Position numbers and translations under genes: made by a program. A DNA stretch of 64,000 bases, from positions 14,036,601 through 14,100,600 of the forward strand of contig NC_092677.1 in the NCBI RefSeq assembly GCF_964355755.1, written 5' to 3'. Below the pieces are notes generated by a model. It searched no databases. It worked only from the letters and a program-made list of their open reading frames with translations, and was not told the origin of the DNA. This document shows positions 25,999-38,100 of this stretch, piece by piece. Numbering within the stretch: the first letter of the stretch is position 1; the number at the start of each line of letters is the position of its first letter. Origin of the DNA: Antedon mediterranea. Its lineage: Eukaryota; Echinodermata; Crinoidea; Comatulida; Antedonidae.

Positions 25999-26948
25999 AA
26001 GGTGGGCTCAGGAAATAAATAAATCTCTAATCTTTTACTTGTAATATTGTCTTATGAGATTGTAATTGGCAAAATGAATGTGAATGCCCAATGTAAGAAC
26101 AAGGCTGTCAAACTTTGCCCGGCTAGGTAATTAGTAAAGGATAGGCGATTGTGTGTGTGAACCATCTTCAGATGACTTGTATTAAATAACTATACAATAA
26201 AACATAGAAATGAATGCTATTTGACCAATATTTACATTAGTATAATAGCCTTTTTTCATGAAATTATCTCATTTTACAGGAAAATTGATTGTGGCCCAAT
26301 TTTCAAATAGCTTAAAATACATACACATTATACATTTTTTTACAATATATTTGCTACCCTACAACTTTATTTAAGACATAGTATGATAATGATACTATAT
26401 GTACTTACTGTACGTATTATATTGTTGTGACTAACGTGTACGTACTAGATAATAATTTGTATAGGCCTATTATTTGTATTGTGTTTTCTCTGAGGATTTG
26501 TACTTACTAGTAACAATGCATATTGTTTTTAATTCTAACAAATTTTAAAACTTTTTCTCAATAGATTAAGTTTAATTTATTTTCAGTATAAGTATAGGCC
26601 TATCTTTAATATGAACATACATGTCTAACACTAAGATATTAGATATTATTATAATTAAGCGATTAAGTTGATCTTACTTTTAGTTTATATATCAATTTAT
26701 CCATCCCATTTATCATATTATTTTTGTTATAAATTGCTATTTTAATTTAATATTTTCATTTCATTTCATAGTAACATTTATATACATAGTATTAACCTTA
26801 AATTTGGAAATAATTTATATTATAATAAAAATGTTAGTAGCTAGTAAATTAATTGATAGGTCTACTAAGCCTAGCACTATTCCATCTAGCAAATTTAAAA
26901 AGCTTTGTAGTGTTTGGCTGATATATCTAATCTAAACAAGAACAACAC
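25999..26948. other. 3' flank of the NACHT gene
   Basis: AT-rich. I see no leucine-rich-repeat exon or other coding exon, so the last NACHT exon probably ends the gene. Several TAGGCCTA motifs. Confidence 0.4.
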
Positions 26949-29900
26949 TTACAGGGCGCAGGGTATCAGTTTCCGTAGGCCTACATGTGCATCAATATCT
27001 GAAAGGTTATTTAATTGAATAACAATATATTTGGACTGAAGATAATTTGCATCATATATCTTCAACGTATTTAATAGCGTATCAGAAAATGTGCAATACA
27101 TCAATAAATAAAAACCTTCTAAAGGATAGAAGTTGATAATGTTACCTAATAATTCTCTATTAAAATAGTTTAATTTCAAAAACATTTTACTGTTTTTACA
27201 TTTGGGTGGTTGATCTCTTATTTCGAGAATCTTTTTTTTTGATACAACATAATCGTCTTCCTCTCCCCGGTGAATTTGATCAATACGACATTGACGATAT
27301 TCTTTTTTGTTGAAATAGAAGTTTGTTATGTTTAACCAACCGTACGTAGGTAATTTAGGTAAATGTATTTTTTCCTTTAAATGATACCTCCGCCATTCTT
27401 TTGAGATAATTTTAATAGCTGTATCACCCCATTTTTCAACTAACATAAGCAAATATAAATCGCACATTTTTTCATAACATACCGTGTCTTCTGGCGCGTG
27501 TAGTTGCATTATTATTAAAAGGTGTGCCACGAGCCTGCAAACAGTTTCAGATGATTTCTTAGTTGATTCATTTATTAATACATTTACTTTGCGTGTTACG
27601 TTTTTTGGATATTCTGTAAGTTCCTTATACAGCAATTGCAAAAGCTGTATGCAGTGTGAATTGTTGTGAGTATAAATTATTTTCAAGGAATTTCTAAAAC
27701 GTTCAACTTGTACTTTCATTTCTGCGGACATGTGTTTATCTAGTGATTCCAATAACCTTTCGTTATGATCTTGGTTTACATATTGAAAAAATTTGGAAAA
27801 AGAGTAATAATTTGAAGCATTGTTCACCAACCAGTGTTTCATGATTTTGTCTGCATCCAGACCTAGAAAACTTATTGTAAAAGCTGTTGTCATATGTAAA
27901 TAATTGTTTGTCCTTAATTCTTCACTTTCTTTAAAATCTAAAGTCTCAAATTGATATTTGTGGGACAAGTAAAATCCCGCTAGTGCTTCGGCCAATAACT
28001 TATGTGGATATCGGTAAGTATCCAAAAACCTATCCTGAACAATAGGGTTATCTATGTAAACAAATCCCAATTTAAGTGATAAGTCAACTAATGTTTCATT
28101 TTTTACTAGCTCTCTTAATTTCAATTTAGTAAAATGAAGTACATTTTTCTGTAGAATTGTATAACTAATATTTCCTAATATTAGAATGGAATGTTTAAAT
28201 TCAGGTGGAATGTGGTCAAGTGTTTCTATCGCTTTTGTAGTACCCCTTCTGTTAATGTATTGATTTAAAATGCAACGGAAAATTTCTTTAAAAAGGTCCT
28301 GAAGATTGTTAGGAACTTTTTGTTCGTGTTCCCATATGGTACACATTTTAAGTAAAAAATATGGAAATGGCAAGAGTTCAAATATTGTTTTGTAATCACC
28401 ACCCCAATCTTCTTCAAATTCCGAATTAAGTTTCAACTCTTCAATCAATGATTCACCAAGTGTATGATTTCTAATAAGTTTGAAATATTTGTTAATAAAT
28501 TGTTTTATGTTTTTTTCAGTAAACCCTTGTACTTTTACATATAAATCGCAATGTTTTTTAAGTAATTTTACTGTAAACCCCGGTCGTGATGTAATGATAG
28601 CTATGCTTTCTCTCAGTTCGGTACCTTCTAATAACTTGTCTGGTCCTACGACACCATCTTCTAACTCATCTAATCCATCTAACAGCACAATTAATTCCCT
28701 GTCGTATTTCTCTATAAACATTTTTATAATGGTTTTATTTTCTGGAAAACTAGTATTTTTACTAAAAATATTTAGTGGAACTTCATCAACAATCATATCT
28801 GTAATTGTCTGACCCGCTTTGATGTCTCTGATGTTGATAAGAAATAATATTTTACCAGTAAATGTAGAATGTGAATCAGTTGCCCAGTTGTAAGATATAT
28901 ACTGAAGTAATGTAGTTTTACCAACTCCTCCTTCTCCTGTCATGCATACTTTACATGAGTCCATAGACTTGATAATACCCAATAGTTTCTCAAATGATGT
29001 GTGATTACAGATTTTTAGATGTGGGTATTTATCCTTCTTTAATATCTTTGGAATCAATTTTGGATCAGTAAACATTAATGAAATATTGTATTCATTTTCA
29101 AAGTGAGAGTTCCACGTCGGCGGTTTTATGTTTGGATTATGAAATTTCCTTTTCTGTTCGGCTGTTAGAAAGTTTCGGATAATTTCATCTGAAAAGGTAA
29201 ATAATTGTTATTTATTATTCTCTTCTAGTTATCATTTGGCCTACTATCATTTTACAGCTGAAATACTGTAATTACAACTTCTTATATCAACACTTATAAA
29301 CATGCTTATTTCAAAAATTTAATACAATCTTCATTTTCTTTGATTTGTCCAAGCCAATATCTCACTACTGTATATAAACTATCTATCTAAGAATTTCGTA
29401 ATTATTATGTGATTGGGTGAAGATTGGTTTTGCCACATATACGTAAGTATGTATGTAACCATAACATTGCAATTAAAGTTTATTGTAATGTAAAATCGGC
29501 ATAAATGTTCTGTGGTCAATACGAAACAAAAATGTGATGCAAATTCATTTCCCATTGTTGTGTTCCACAGGATTCCATTCTTGGTCTAATACTTGTTAAT
29601 ATATCTATGAAGAATGATCTCAATCCAAATGCTACAAAATATTCGCATTAGACATTACATTTGTATTTATTATGCAAATTATATGTTTTAAAATAATCTT
29701 TTTAGATTCTTTAAGATTTATTATTAATCAGAAATGTCACATAGGTATTACTGTAGACATATTGAATCTAAAAAATTTGGATTATCCAAAAATGAAAAAT
29801 ATAATATTATACGCTTGTAGAATGTTGTCGAGTACAGAAACTCAAAATTATTCATTTGTTATAAAAGAATGTACACAGTTTGGCCTCTTCTCATATTCTT

Positions 29901-32900
29901 TTATTCTAATCCATCCGTGTTTGCAATCTATATTATAAAATGAATTATTATTGTTTGTTTAATTCAAAAGGAAGTCACTCATATTGTACACGGTGTACTA
30001 ACCTCTTCCAAACCATCCCCTCACCAACCCCAACTATTTTAACAATTTATTTTATCTTTTAAAATAAATCTGAAATCCGTATTGAATTTAAATTAATTAC
30101 TAAACCCTTATAATTGGAAAGAACACAATTCTCTAATTACATTATTATTGTTATTAATTTTCAAATTACAATATGTATTAACATTATTAATACAATATCA
30201 AATTATTGATTATTTATTTGTCATTTTATTTGTTTAGTTATTATATTTGCCTATTATACAATATAAGTATTACATCAAGGGTTATACTGCACAAATAAGT
30301 TATTAAATTTAGTTCTTGATGTGTTTTTTGTTTTTTATTCAATACATTACCAACCCATGTTTTTTAACTCCTCATTTTTCACGATTGCCAATTATGTATC
30401 CTTCATGAAATAACGATAACTGTACTTACCTTCTGTTAGTGTTCTAGCGTCTAATTCTTCACTTTGGTCTCCTAACATATATTTATTCTTGCCAGCCACT
30501 CTGATGTTGTATAGTTTCGCTGATGACAGTTCTTTGATTGTGTACATTTGAAAATCTTTTTCATTTTTATTCTCTGATGAAATAATATTTTTTTTAAAGA
30601 AATAAAGCACACATTCTGTATCAATATCAACCAATAGCTTATTATTTATTTTACTTAATTTATGTAGACTTACTGTAATCAAACATTTCGAAATCACCAA
30701 CATACTGACGCTCACTTTTATATCTAAAGCTGATGTTGTAGGCAACTAGGTCAAGACCACCGGTGTATTCAGGGTCTTCTATTCGTAGTGTGATGGAATT
30801 GAGATTTTGTTCCAACAGTGTGACTGTAGGCGCATTTGGTGGATCTATAATTCAATTAACATTTAAAAGATAAATAAAATAGAAATTAAATTAACTATAC
30901 TTACAGTATGCTGTATAATAGGCAAAACAAAAATTTTGTTTATAAAAAAGACAAAATTAACAATTAAATTTAACCAAAAACCTATTGAATTCCAAACCAA
31001 TAGGCCTAGGTTTGAAATATAAATAAAATTCAAAATAAATAAAATACTTATGCTGTATAATAGGTAAACAAATATATACAAAAATGAGTCTACTTATATA
31101 CAAGACAAAATAAACATTTAAATTTACACTTTTTATTGACTTCCAGACCATATGTTTAGACAATATGTTAAAGATAAATAAAATACAAAATAAATAAAAT
31201 ACTTATGATGTATAATAGCCACAAAAAAAAAAGATTATACTTATAAAAAAGACAAAATAAACATTTTAATTTAATCAAAAACCCATTGACTTCCAGACAA
31301 TAGGTTTCAGTACTTTACAATTTGTATAATTTGTCAATTCTGTCACATGTGATGATAGGCTATGCCATTATATGACTAACCAAAACATGATGCAGAGATT
31401 TCGATCATGGTTGTGCATCTGATTCTTCTTGTATCTAGAATTATGCAGTAGGCCTTCTCATAAGAATTCCGGAATATAGCATCACGTGTTTCGCGTGTAT
31501 CATCTAGTATCATCAACCATAACATAACCTAACCTAACCATAAAAAAGATAAATCATTACCCCCAATAGGCCTGGCAGCAATGAAAGCGATGACAACAGC
31601 GATTAAAGCGATGACAACAGCGATTAAAGCGATGACAATAGCAACATCCAGTGCTACTGTATAAAGAAACAAATGATAATAAATATCATCACAAACCGTG
31701 TACCGTACTGTACCGAATTAATGTATACAGATGTTGTTGATTAAAAATATTAGGAAATGATAATAAAACACAAAAAAGACACACAAATATACATATGAAA
31801 AGAAATACAAAGCCAAAAATATACGTTTCTGATAGTGACACGTCCGTGGATAGGCAATTACTTACCAAGTACTGACTCAAATCATGGCTCTGTCACAGTC
31901 ATGATGGCCAATAATCAATTATACTTTTGGCTTAGAAGGCATTGGTTTGTTTCTCACCTAAAATTGGTGAGGACTGTACTACCAAAGATTGTATAGCGCC
32001 GCTAAGCGGCGCTATACAATCTTTGGTAGTACCATGCGCTTAATTGTAACGAACATAGACACATTTATTTTGTTGTCAGTAGAGAATATCAAATTCAACT
32101 CAAATCGATTTTAAGCAAGAAACTCGAATATTCGATACAGAAAAGAATCGTTTATCTTCGATAAACGAATTAAGAATAATAATAAATGATAATAACAATC
32201 AAATGTAATTACATATTTTAATTATGATGAATAAAACAGAGAAATGTATTTCAATTTTTAGGCATTCGATTAACTATTAGAGCTCCATTCCTCGTGCCTT
32301 TAAAACCACAATGCAATCGATTAATATAAAAAATTGTTTGATTAGGGTTTAAAAAATCAATTAGATTTTTCTAACAAGTTTACATACCTGTTTTTTTTAT
32401 TGCTGTTCTTGATAAGTTTTCAACTATATCAACTTGTTGTCCACCTGTATCTATATAGCAAGTAAAGAAACATTAGGAGGCTTTTGATTCGCGACGACCG
32501 CTTATGACCAAACTACGCTGTACCACTGGGAATGATCTCTTATTTTTTACCATTACCTTTACCATCAATTAAAGACTCTATATAATTATAGACCAAAGAC
32601 CACGGTTTTCCTTCACATTTTCGCTCCAATATTAAAGACCACTTTAAGAATAAACTTAATGCATTTTTAGGGTAGTAACATCCATTGGGAATTGAAAAGA
32701 AATCAGGAAAATACACACATATGGACAGAAGGGCGAACAAACCACTTGATTACATTTACCTTTACCCTTCTTCTGAAAGTAAGAATCCATTCTGACATTT
32801 AATTTCCCCCAGAGACCTGAACGTTAAATGTGCGAATAATGTTGCAATTGTTTGAATACCTACCTAGTAATATCGTTTTTGCACCTTCATTCAACTGATT

Positions 32901-33395
32901 GGCAAATATATCCAACTTCATCTGTGTATCTAATTTGAGTTCTCTCTCCAGATAAAATACTAAATCCCATTTATTTTTAAATCCGTATGAACGCAGTTCG
33001 TAGAACGCAATCAATTTGTCAAAATCACCTCTCTTATTTTCAGTTATACTACACATAGCTTTATAAAGTTGTTTACGCTTTTCCTTCAAATTTGCCCAAT
33101 ACGGACCGAAACCATCATAATATTCATCAACGTCTTGTTTGTATCTCATTACACTGTCTTTTGCAGCAGTATTTTCTGTCAAGTCTGCAATTTCTGACAT
33201 AATGTTAACATCATTGTATGCGATAAGGCCTTTTTGCCGAAGTTCTGTAAATAAATCCATTCCCAAGTAGTGTTTATTAGATAATACACTAATCGATAGG
33301 TTATCATGCAGAAGAAATCTCAATTCCCGTACTTCATCCCCAGGATAGGCATTACTGAATTCTTGAAGAAAATCTCTAAATCTATCATCATCCAT
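26949..33395 (-). CDS. DED-like / transmembrane / fibronectin III / NACHT protein
   Basis: Six coding exons on the minus strand: 33395-32864, 32450-32388, 31656-31561, 30844-30674, 30573-30430, 29188-26949 (stop included). All five introns are GT-AG and phase 1; the product is 1,081 residues. Order: DED-like helical domain (about 1-90, with RELRFLL and GMDLFTEL), a second helical region (about 110-177), a short linker, a hydrophobic segment (199-225, A/V/I/L only after the first residues), an FN3-type domain (231-335: PPNAPTV, GLDLVAYNISF, YNIRVAGKN), then NACHT with Walker A GEGGVGKTT (420-428) and Walker B LIVLLDGLDELE (501-512), and a long helical C-terminus without LRRs. NACHT proteins with death-fold domains are innate immune sensors in animals; that role here is inference. 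A decayed tandem copy lies at 18.8-23.3 kb. The stop overlaps a perfect donor (GTAAGT), so another C-terminus is possible. Confidence 0.82.
29562..29621 (+). pseudogene. Decayed reverse-transcriptase motif (LINE remnant)
   Basis: Twenty codons read VPQDSILGL then ILVN, close to the VPQGSILGPLLF block of non-LTR reverse transcriptases. No intact surrounding frame. Lies in the NACHT gene intron between the last FN3 exon and the NACHT exon. Confidence 0.45.
31587..31642. repeat. 21-bp tandem repeat encoding the hydrophobic segment
   Basis: The 21-bp unit GCGATGACAACAGCGATTAA(A) is present twice in full and once in part. On the minus strand it encodes a seven-residue hydrophobic unit (LIAVVIA). 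It lies wholly inside the transmembrane exon 31561-31656. Confidence 0.9.
31976..32032. repeat. Perfect 57-bp palindrome (28-bp arms, 1-nt centre)
   Basis: Left arm 31976-32003 ends GTATAGCGCCGCT; right arm 32005-32032 starts AGCGGCGCTATAC; all 28 positions pair. It lies in the intron between the linker exon and the transmembrane exon of the NACHT gene. Confidence 0.97.
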
Positions 33396-33410
33396 TATTT
33401 TATTATTACT

Positions 33411-35188
33411 GTCAAAGAAAGTGTAGTGTCGTTATAAATTTTTAATTTCGCTTTATTATCTTTTATACTTCACATGCTATATAGTATACAATAGTAATTA
33501 TTTCGAACATAATGCATCAATTACAATTTTAACATAATGTCTGAGAGTGCCAATGATGATTTTAGCTGCAACATATTATTTAGTACACTCTCAAGTCAAT
33601 TGTGACTCACACGCGCACCTCCCTTTTATGATATGACTTTAAAATGTTATGCGACCAGACCAATACAATGATATTATACTTTATTTTGAAACATTCAAGT
33701 TGTATTGAGGTTGACTTTGTAAGCTATTTTATTTTAATTTTATTTCAACTATCTATAATTTTCTATGGAGTAATTGGTTCATTCCTCTGTGCTTCAACCG
33801 TGCCACACAAAGTTTATATGGTATGATGTATTATGTACAATACATCCTTAATGACTGATTATGTATTTTTTTAAAGGCAAACCATTACCATCGTACCACT
33901 AATGCTTATTTAATGTAGGGGCCTATCACAGGAAATACAAGAGTATAGCCTACTGCAGTTCTTAGATAAAATCAACTGGTACATGTACACAGACCTGCAC
34001 AAATGCCATACACAGTTGGTGGTAATAGATGATTGACTAACTTTTGGATTAACTAACTTCTGTTTAGAATAGAATCATGATTCCGAAGCTGTCCACTGTG
34101 AGCCTCCACCATTCACTAGATTGCCTTGCTTAACCTCAGTTTAATATTTAAAGCAATTACCGTCTCTCATAATTACCATGTATAAACATCTTTTTCAATG
34201 TTTAACTTACCTGTACCTTCTTTTAATGGAAAATTGAAATTATTCATCAGACTCTCTATGCCGTATTTTCACAGCAACCTTGATCTTCGCGTACTTATGG
34301 AACAAGCCTACATTCTAAAACTTCCCTCTAAAACGGTACACTCTAATCCATGGTAGGCCTACGAACAGTACATTAATATTATTATAATATCTAGCAGCTT
34401 CTTTTGTTGTTACCTTACAAACTTACGTTGTGCTTCATTGCAATTTAATAAAAAAGATTGATGACAATAATAATAATAGTTCATTCTTATATAGCCCATA
34501 GGGCTTTCTATTGATAATAGTACAATGAAACTGTCGGTACGAAGTTACGATCTCTATTTGAACTATTAGTATTATATCCAAATTCCAAACCCTAAAGCAG
34601 TAGACATTGTAAAATGGAACTAACTGTATAGTTTACTTTACCCAAATTAAATATTATAGGATTCCAAAATAAAATGTTTCTATAAATTCGTTTTTGACGC
34701 TCTTTTACTGTAATTTTTGCTGAAATAGTCGAAGATTCTCATCATATATTAGTAGCCTACAGACGTATTCTTTTTTTTAATTGCTTAAATATAGGTAATT
34801 TTACTTTCTTTGACCAGAGATTCTGAAATAAAAGATTAATGAACCTGTAGAAACAGATCTTTCAAAAACTGACAGGCACATTTCCTTCTTGAGCTTGACT
34901 GAATAAAAACCGATGTTGATGTTTTTACTTTAGGCCTATTGCGACGTAGAATTTAGGGACTTCCCCTACCCTTCATAATATTATAATCAGAATAATTAAT
35001 TAGTGTATAGAGTGGGCGTGGCAACGTGACATGACACGAGCTGAAAAAACGAAACCCCGATAGAAGACGACGTAAGAGGGCGTAAAGAGAGCGCGGGATT
35101 TTTGGAAAAGGAGGAAAACAAGTTTAATGTCAGATCTTGTTCTAGGCTAGGCCCTAGGCCTAGGCTTAGGCTAAATTGATCAAAAGTG
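33411..35188. other. Divergent intergenic region between NACHT and coiled-coil genes
   Basis: Expected to hold both promoters. 34390-34700 is the copy A counterpart of 24835-25060. A CpG- and GC-richer stretch at about 35010-35110 is a plausible promoter for the plus-strand gene. No other exon seen. Confidence 0.45.
34390..34700. repeat. 5'-flank block of duplication copy A
   Basis: Counterpart of 24835-25060 with the same ordered landmarks. It marks the right limit of the duplication unit that I can see. Confidence 0.7.
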
Positions 35189-38100
35189 ATGGATATTCCA
35201 GAAATCCATAGATGTTTGCATGTGAGTAAAAAGCTCAATAATTAATAAATAATGTGAATTGATTATTATTCTGAAAAAATCATCAAATTAGTTAGGCCTA
35301 GCCTACTAGCTAGGGTAGCTTTATTTAATATCGCTAGAGGGCGCTGTGTATAAGGGAACCAACAATTTAAATACAAAACATGTGTCCCTCCGCGACGGGG
35401 GAATACCTATGTTTTTTTTTGTTTTTCGGCGGACTTATTGTAGTTATGCTGGAACTACTTTCGGATATGACGTCTTGAATATTTGCCAAAAAATATAAAA
35501 TAACCTTTGACCGCGAAATATAATTTTTAGCGTATTTTACGATGGTAACAAGTTTTTGATCGGATTTTACTTACGGAAAACATTAAAGATTAAGTTTTTT
35601 GATCGCATCTCTGTTTTCCTTGGATTTTGAAATATAAAGGTAAGTTTGTTAGATTATTATATTCCTTAGCGCAAAAATATGAGAGAGTGCGAAAAGTGAC
35701 CCTATTTAAAAATTGATTAGGCTAGGCCATTATAGAGGGCGCACTACATTTCGCCTAGGCTGATTGAGAGATTTTCCAAGGCAGGCAAAGTAAACAGATG
35801 GCGTCACCTTGTTGGCCTAGACTATTAAAGATAGTTAACTTGTCTGATTTTACTTTCTTTGTATTAAATTTACCTTTATTTTATGTTATATCCATAAAAA
35901 CAACACCAAAAGTGAAATTTTTATTTTTAGGCCTAGCAAACCATTAAATAATGTTGATTTTTTTCCCTCTTATTCCTAGGCCCTCTAGAACTTTTTTATA
36001 TTATTAATTAGTACTGTAACTAAATAATTTATTTTTATTTTAACTTTATTTAAATGTTTTTATTTATTTTCCTAGGCGTATACAGTATATAATGTGAACT
36101 AGACTTATGCTCAGCAAGACTAATTAATTAATATAGACGTGGTCAACCTTGAATATTGTTTTTATTTGTATTCCTCATTACTCAAGAAAAGTAGTTTTTT
36201 ACTATATTGTTCATTTGAACACTAATATTAACTTGGTTTTCTTTTTTTTCTTTACATTCTAGAATAAATATTTCTGCAGTTTCTGGATGATGTACAGTAA
36301 AGAAGTCCATTGAAACCAATTGACTAAAGAAGAACAACTCTATTCAAATGTTTAATGAACTGTATTTCTTATAGCCTGGAAAAGAAATTAAATCAAATTA
36401 GTTTCATATTAAACTCCACTTTGAGTATTTGATTTCCAAATTAGCACATACAGTACAAATTATCTAAACATTTACTTAAACCATGAAAGGTCTTGCGGCA
36501 TTGAAAAATGTTAATATTTGATTCCATATTCTAAATTTACTGTACTAAGCGTATGAACTTAACTGCTGACCAACATAAAATCTTGGATTTATGTAGATAT
36601 TCAATGATATCTTATGATAATAAACATACAAATATATCATTATTATATCTATTAACCTTTTAAAGTATGTTTTCTTAAAAAAATTTGGGTTTTTAGGATG
36701 GTAAATATATATTTATTAGTGTTTATTACAAATTGACCTTTGACCTCATATGTGATGACCTTTGACCTCTTGAAAAATTTAAGTACTTACTTAATTGTTG
36801 GTGTTGCCGTACTAATGTTTCGTAAGAAGTTTATTAAAAAAATATTCATACAAATGATACTTGAATTTTCTGTTGTGTATTTTTTTACATAGGCTAAATA
36901 CACACTGATTACACACAAGGGAAACAATAATAATGCATTATATAATAGGGATATCGGGTTACAAAAGGTCGACACTTAAATTGCAATATCTTTGGTGATA
37001 ATCGGCCAAATTTCATAATTTTTGTTTTAAAATGATTCTTTCACTTACCTCTATAATGTAATATTGTTTAAAAGACTGTAAATTAAATTTAAAAATTTAG
37101 GAAGTAACCTAGCTAGGGGTAGGCCTAGTAGGCCATCTCTACTAGGCTAGCCTATAGGGCCTAGTTCTACTACTAGGCCTAGCCTATTTATAGGCCTACT
37201 AGAGGTAGGCCTAGGCCTATAGCTAGGTACGTAGGGCCTACTACTAGGCCTAATACTCTCTCTAGTAGACCATATAGGCTAGGCCTAGTAGGTAGGCCTA
37301 CTCTAGGCTAGACCTTTTTTTACAAAAAAAAAAAAAAATCCTATTATTATATAGGCCTAGCCCTAGGCCTATTATTACTGTATTATTATAGTAACATTTT
37401 ATTGCCTTTTATTTCCTAGTTCTCATTTGAAAATGAACAAATGCGAAAAAAGTTAAAAAAACTACGAAAAAACAACAAAAATCTTGAAAGAGAGTTGAAG
37501 GAAATTGAAGAACAAAGCAAAGTTGAGAAGCTCCTTCAAAGTTATATCACCACAAGAGAGTAAGTCTGTGTTTAATAATTATAAATAGATCAAAAATGTC
37601 TGTGTGGCATCTTCATCATTTTGAAGTCTTTGTGTATTTCATTACTTTCATATTTTCATTTGGCTTTATTGATGGGAAACTTTTGTACACAACCAGAAAA
37701 ATTATTGTATTTAGTCTTTATGTGTTACAGTCAACTCTCCCAATACCGGACACCTTTGGGCCGGCCAAATAAGTCTGGTTTTCCGGAAAGTCTGGTATTC
37801 GGAATGTGTTTTTAATGGTAAATATAAATTTGGGACCTTTTGGTCCTCAAAAAAAGTCTGGTATTGGGAGAGTTTCTGGTTTTCAGAGAGTCCGGTATTG
37901 GGAGAGTTGACTGTACTATAGTACTGTATACAAAAACTATACTTATCAATTGAATAATAATAGGTCAGAGGTCACAGTTACACAGACACAATACAGTACA
38001 ACTTTGTCTAAAAGCCAAGAACTTTATTGACATAGAATAAAATCCATACTAAATCTCACTGGGTGTTCCATACCTCTTTCCTGTAAGTAACATAAGTAAT

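Noticed and set aside
32540-32780. Possible death-domain exon in the NACHT gene intron 1 (minus strand, open frame with LFLKWSLILER and KPWSLVYNYIES)
   Set aside because: The helical look and a GATG/GTAAAG donor are tempting, but the only good acceptor leads to an in-frame stop, and exon 1 joins the 63-bp exon directly in phase. It could be a dead or alternative exon.
35560-35650. Good GTAAGT donor at about 35640 as a possible first exon of the coiled-coil gene
   Set aside because: Cannot be linked to a start codon; the ATG exon 35189-35221 joins the next coding exon in frame. It may be an alternative 5' non-coding exon.
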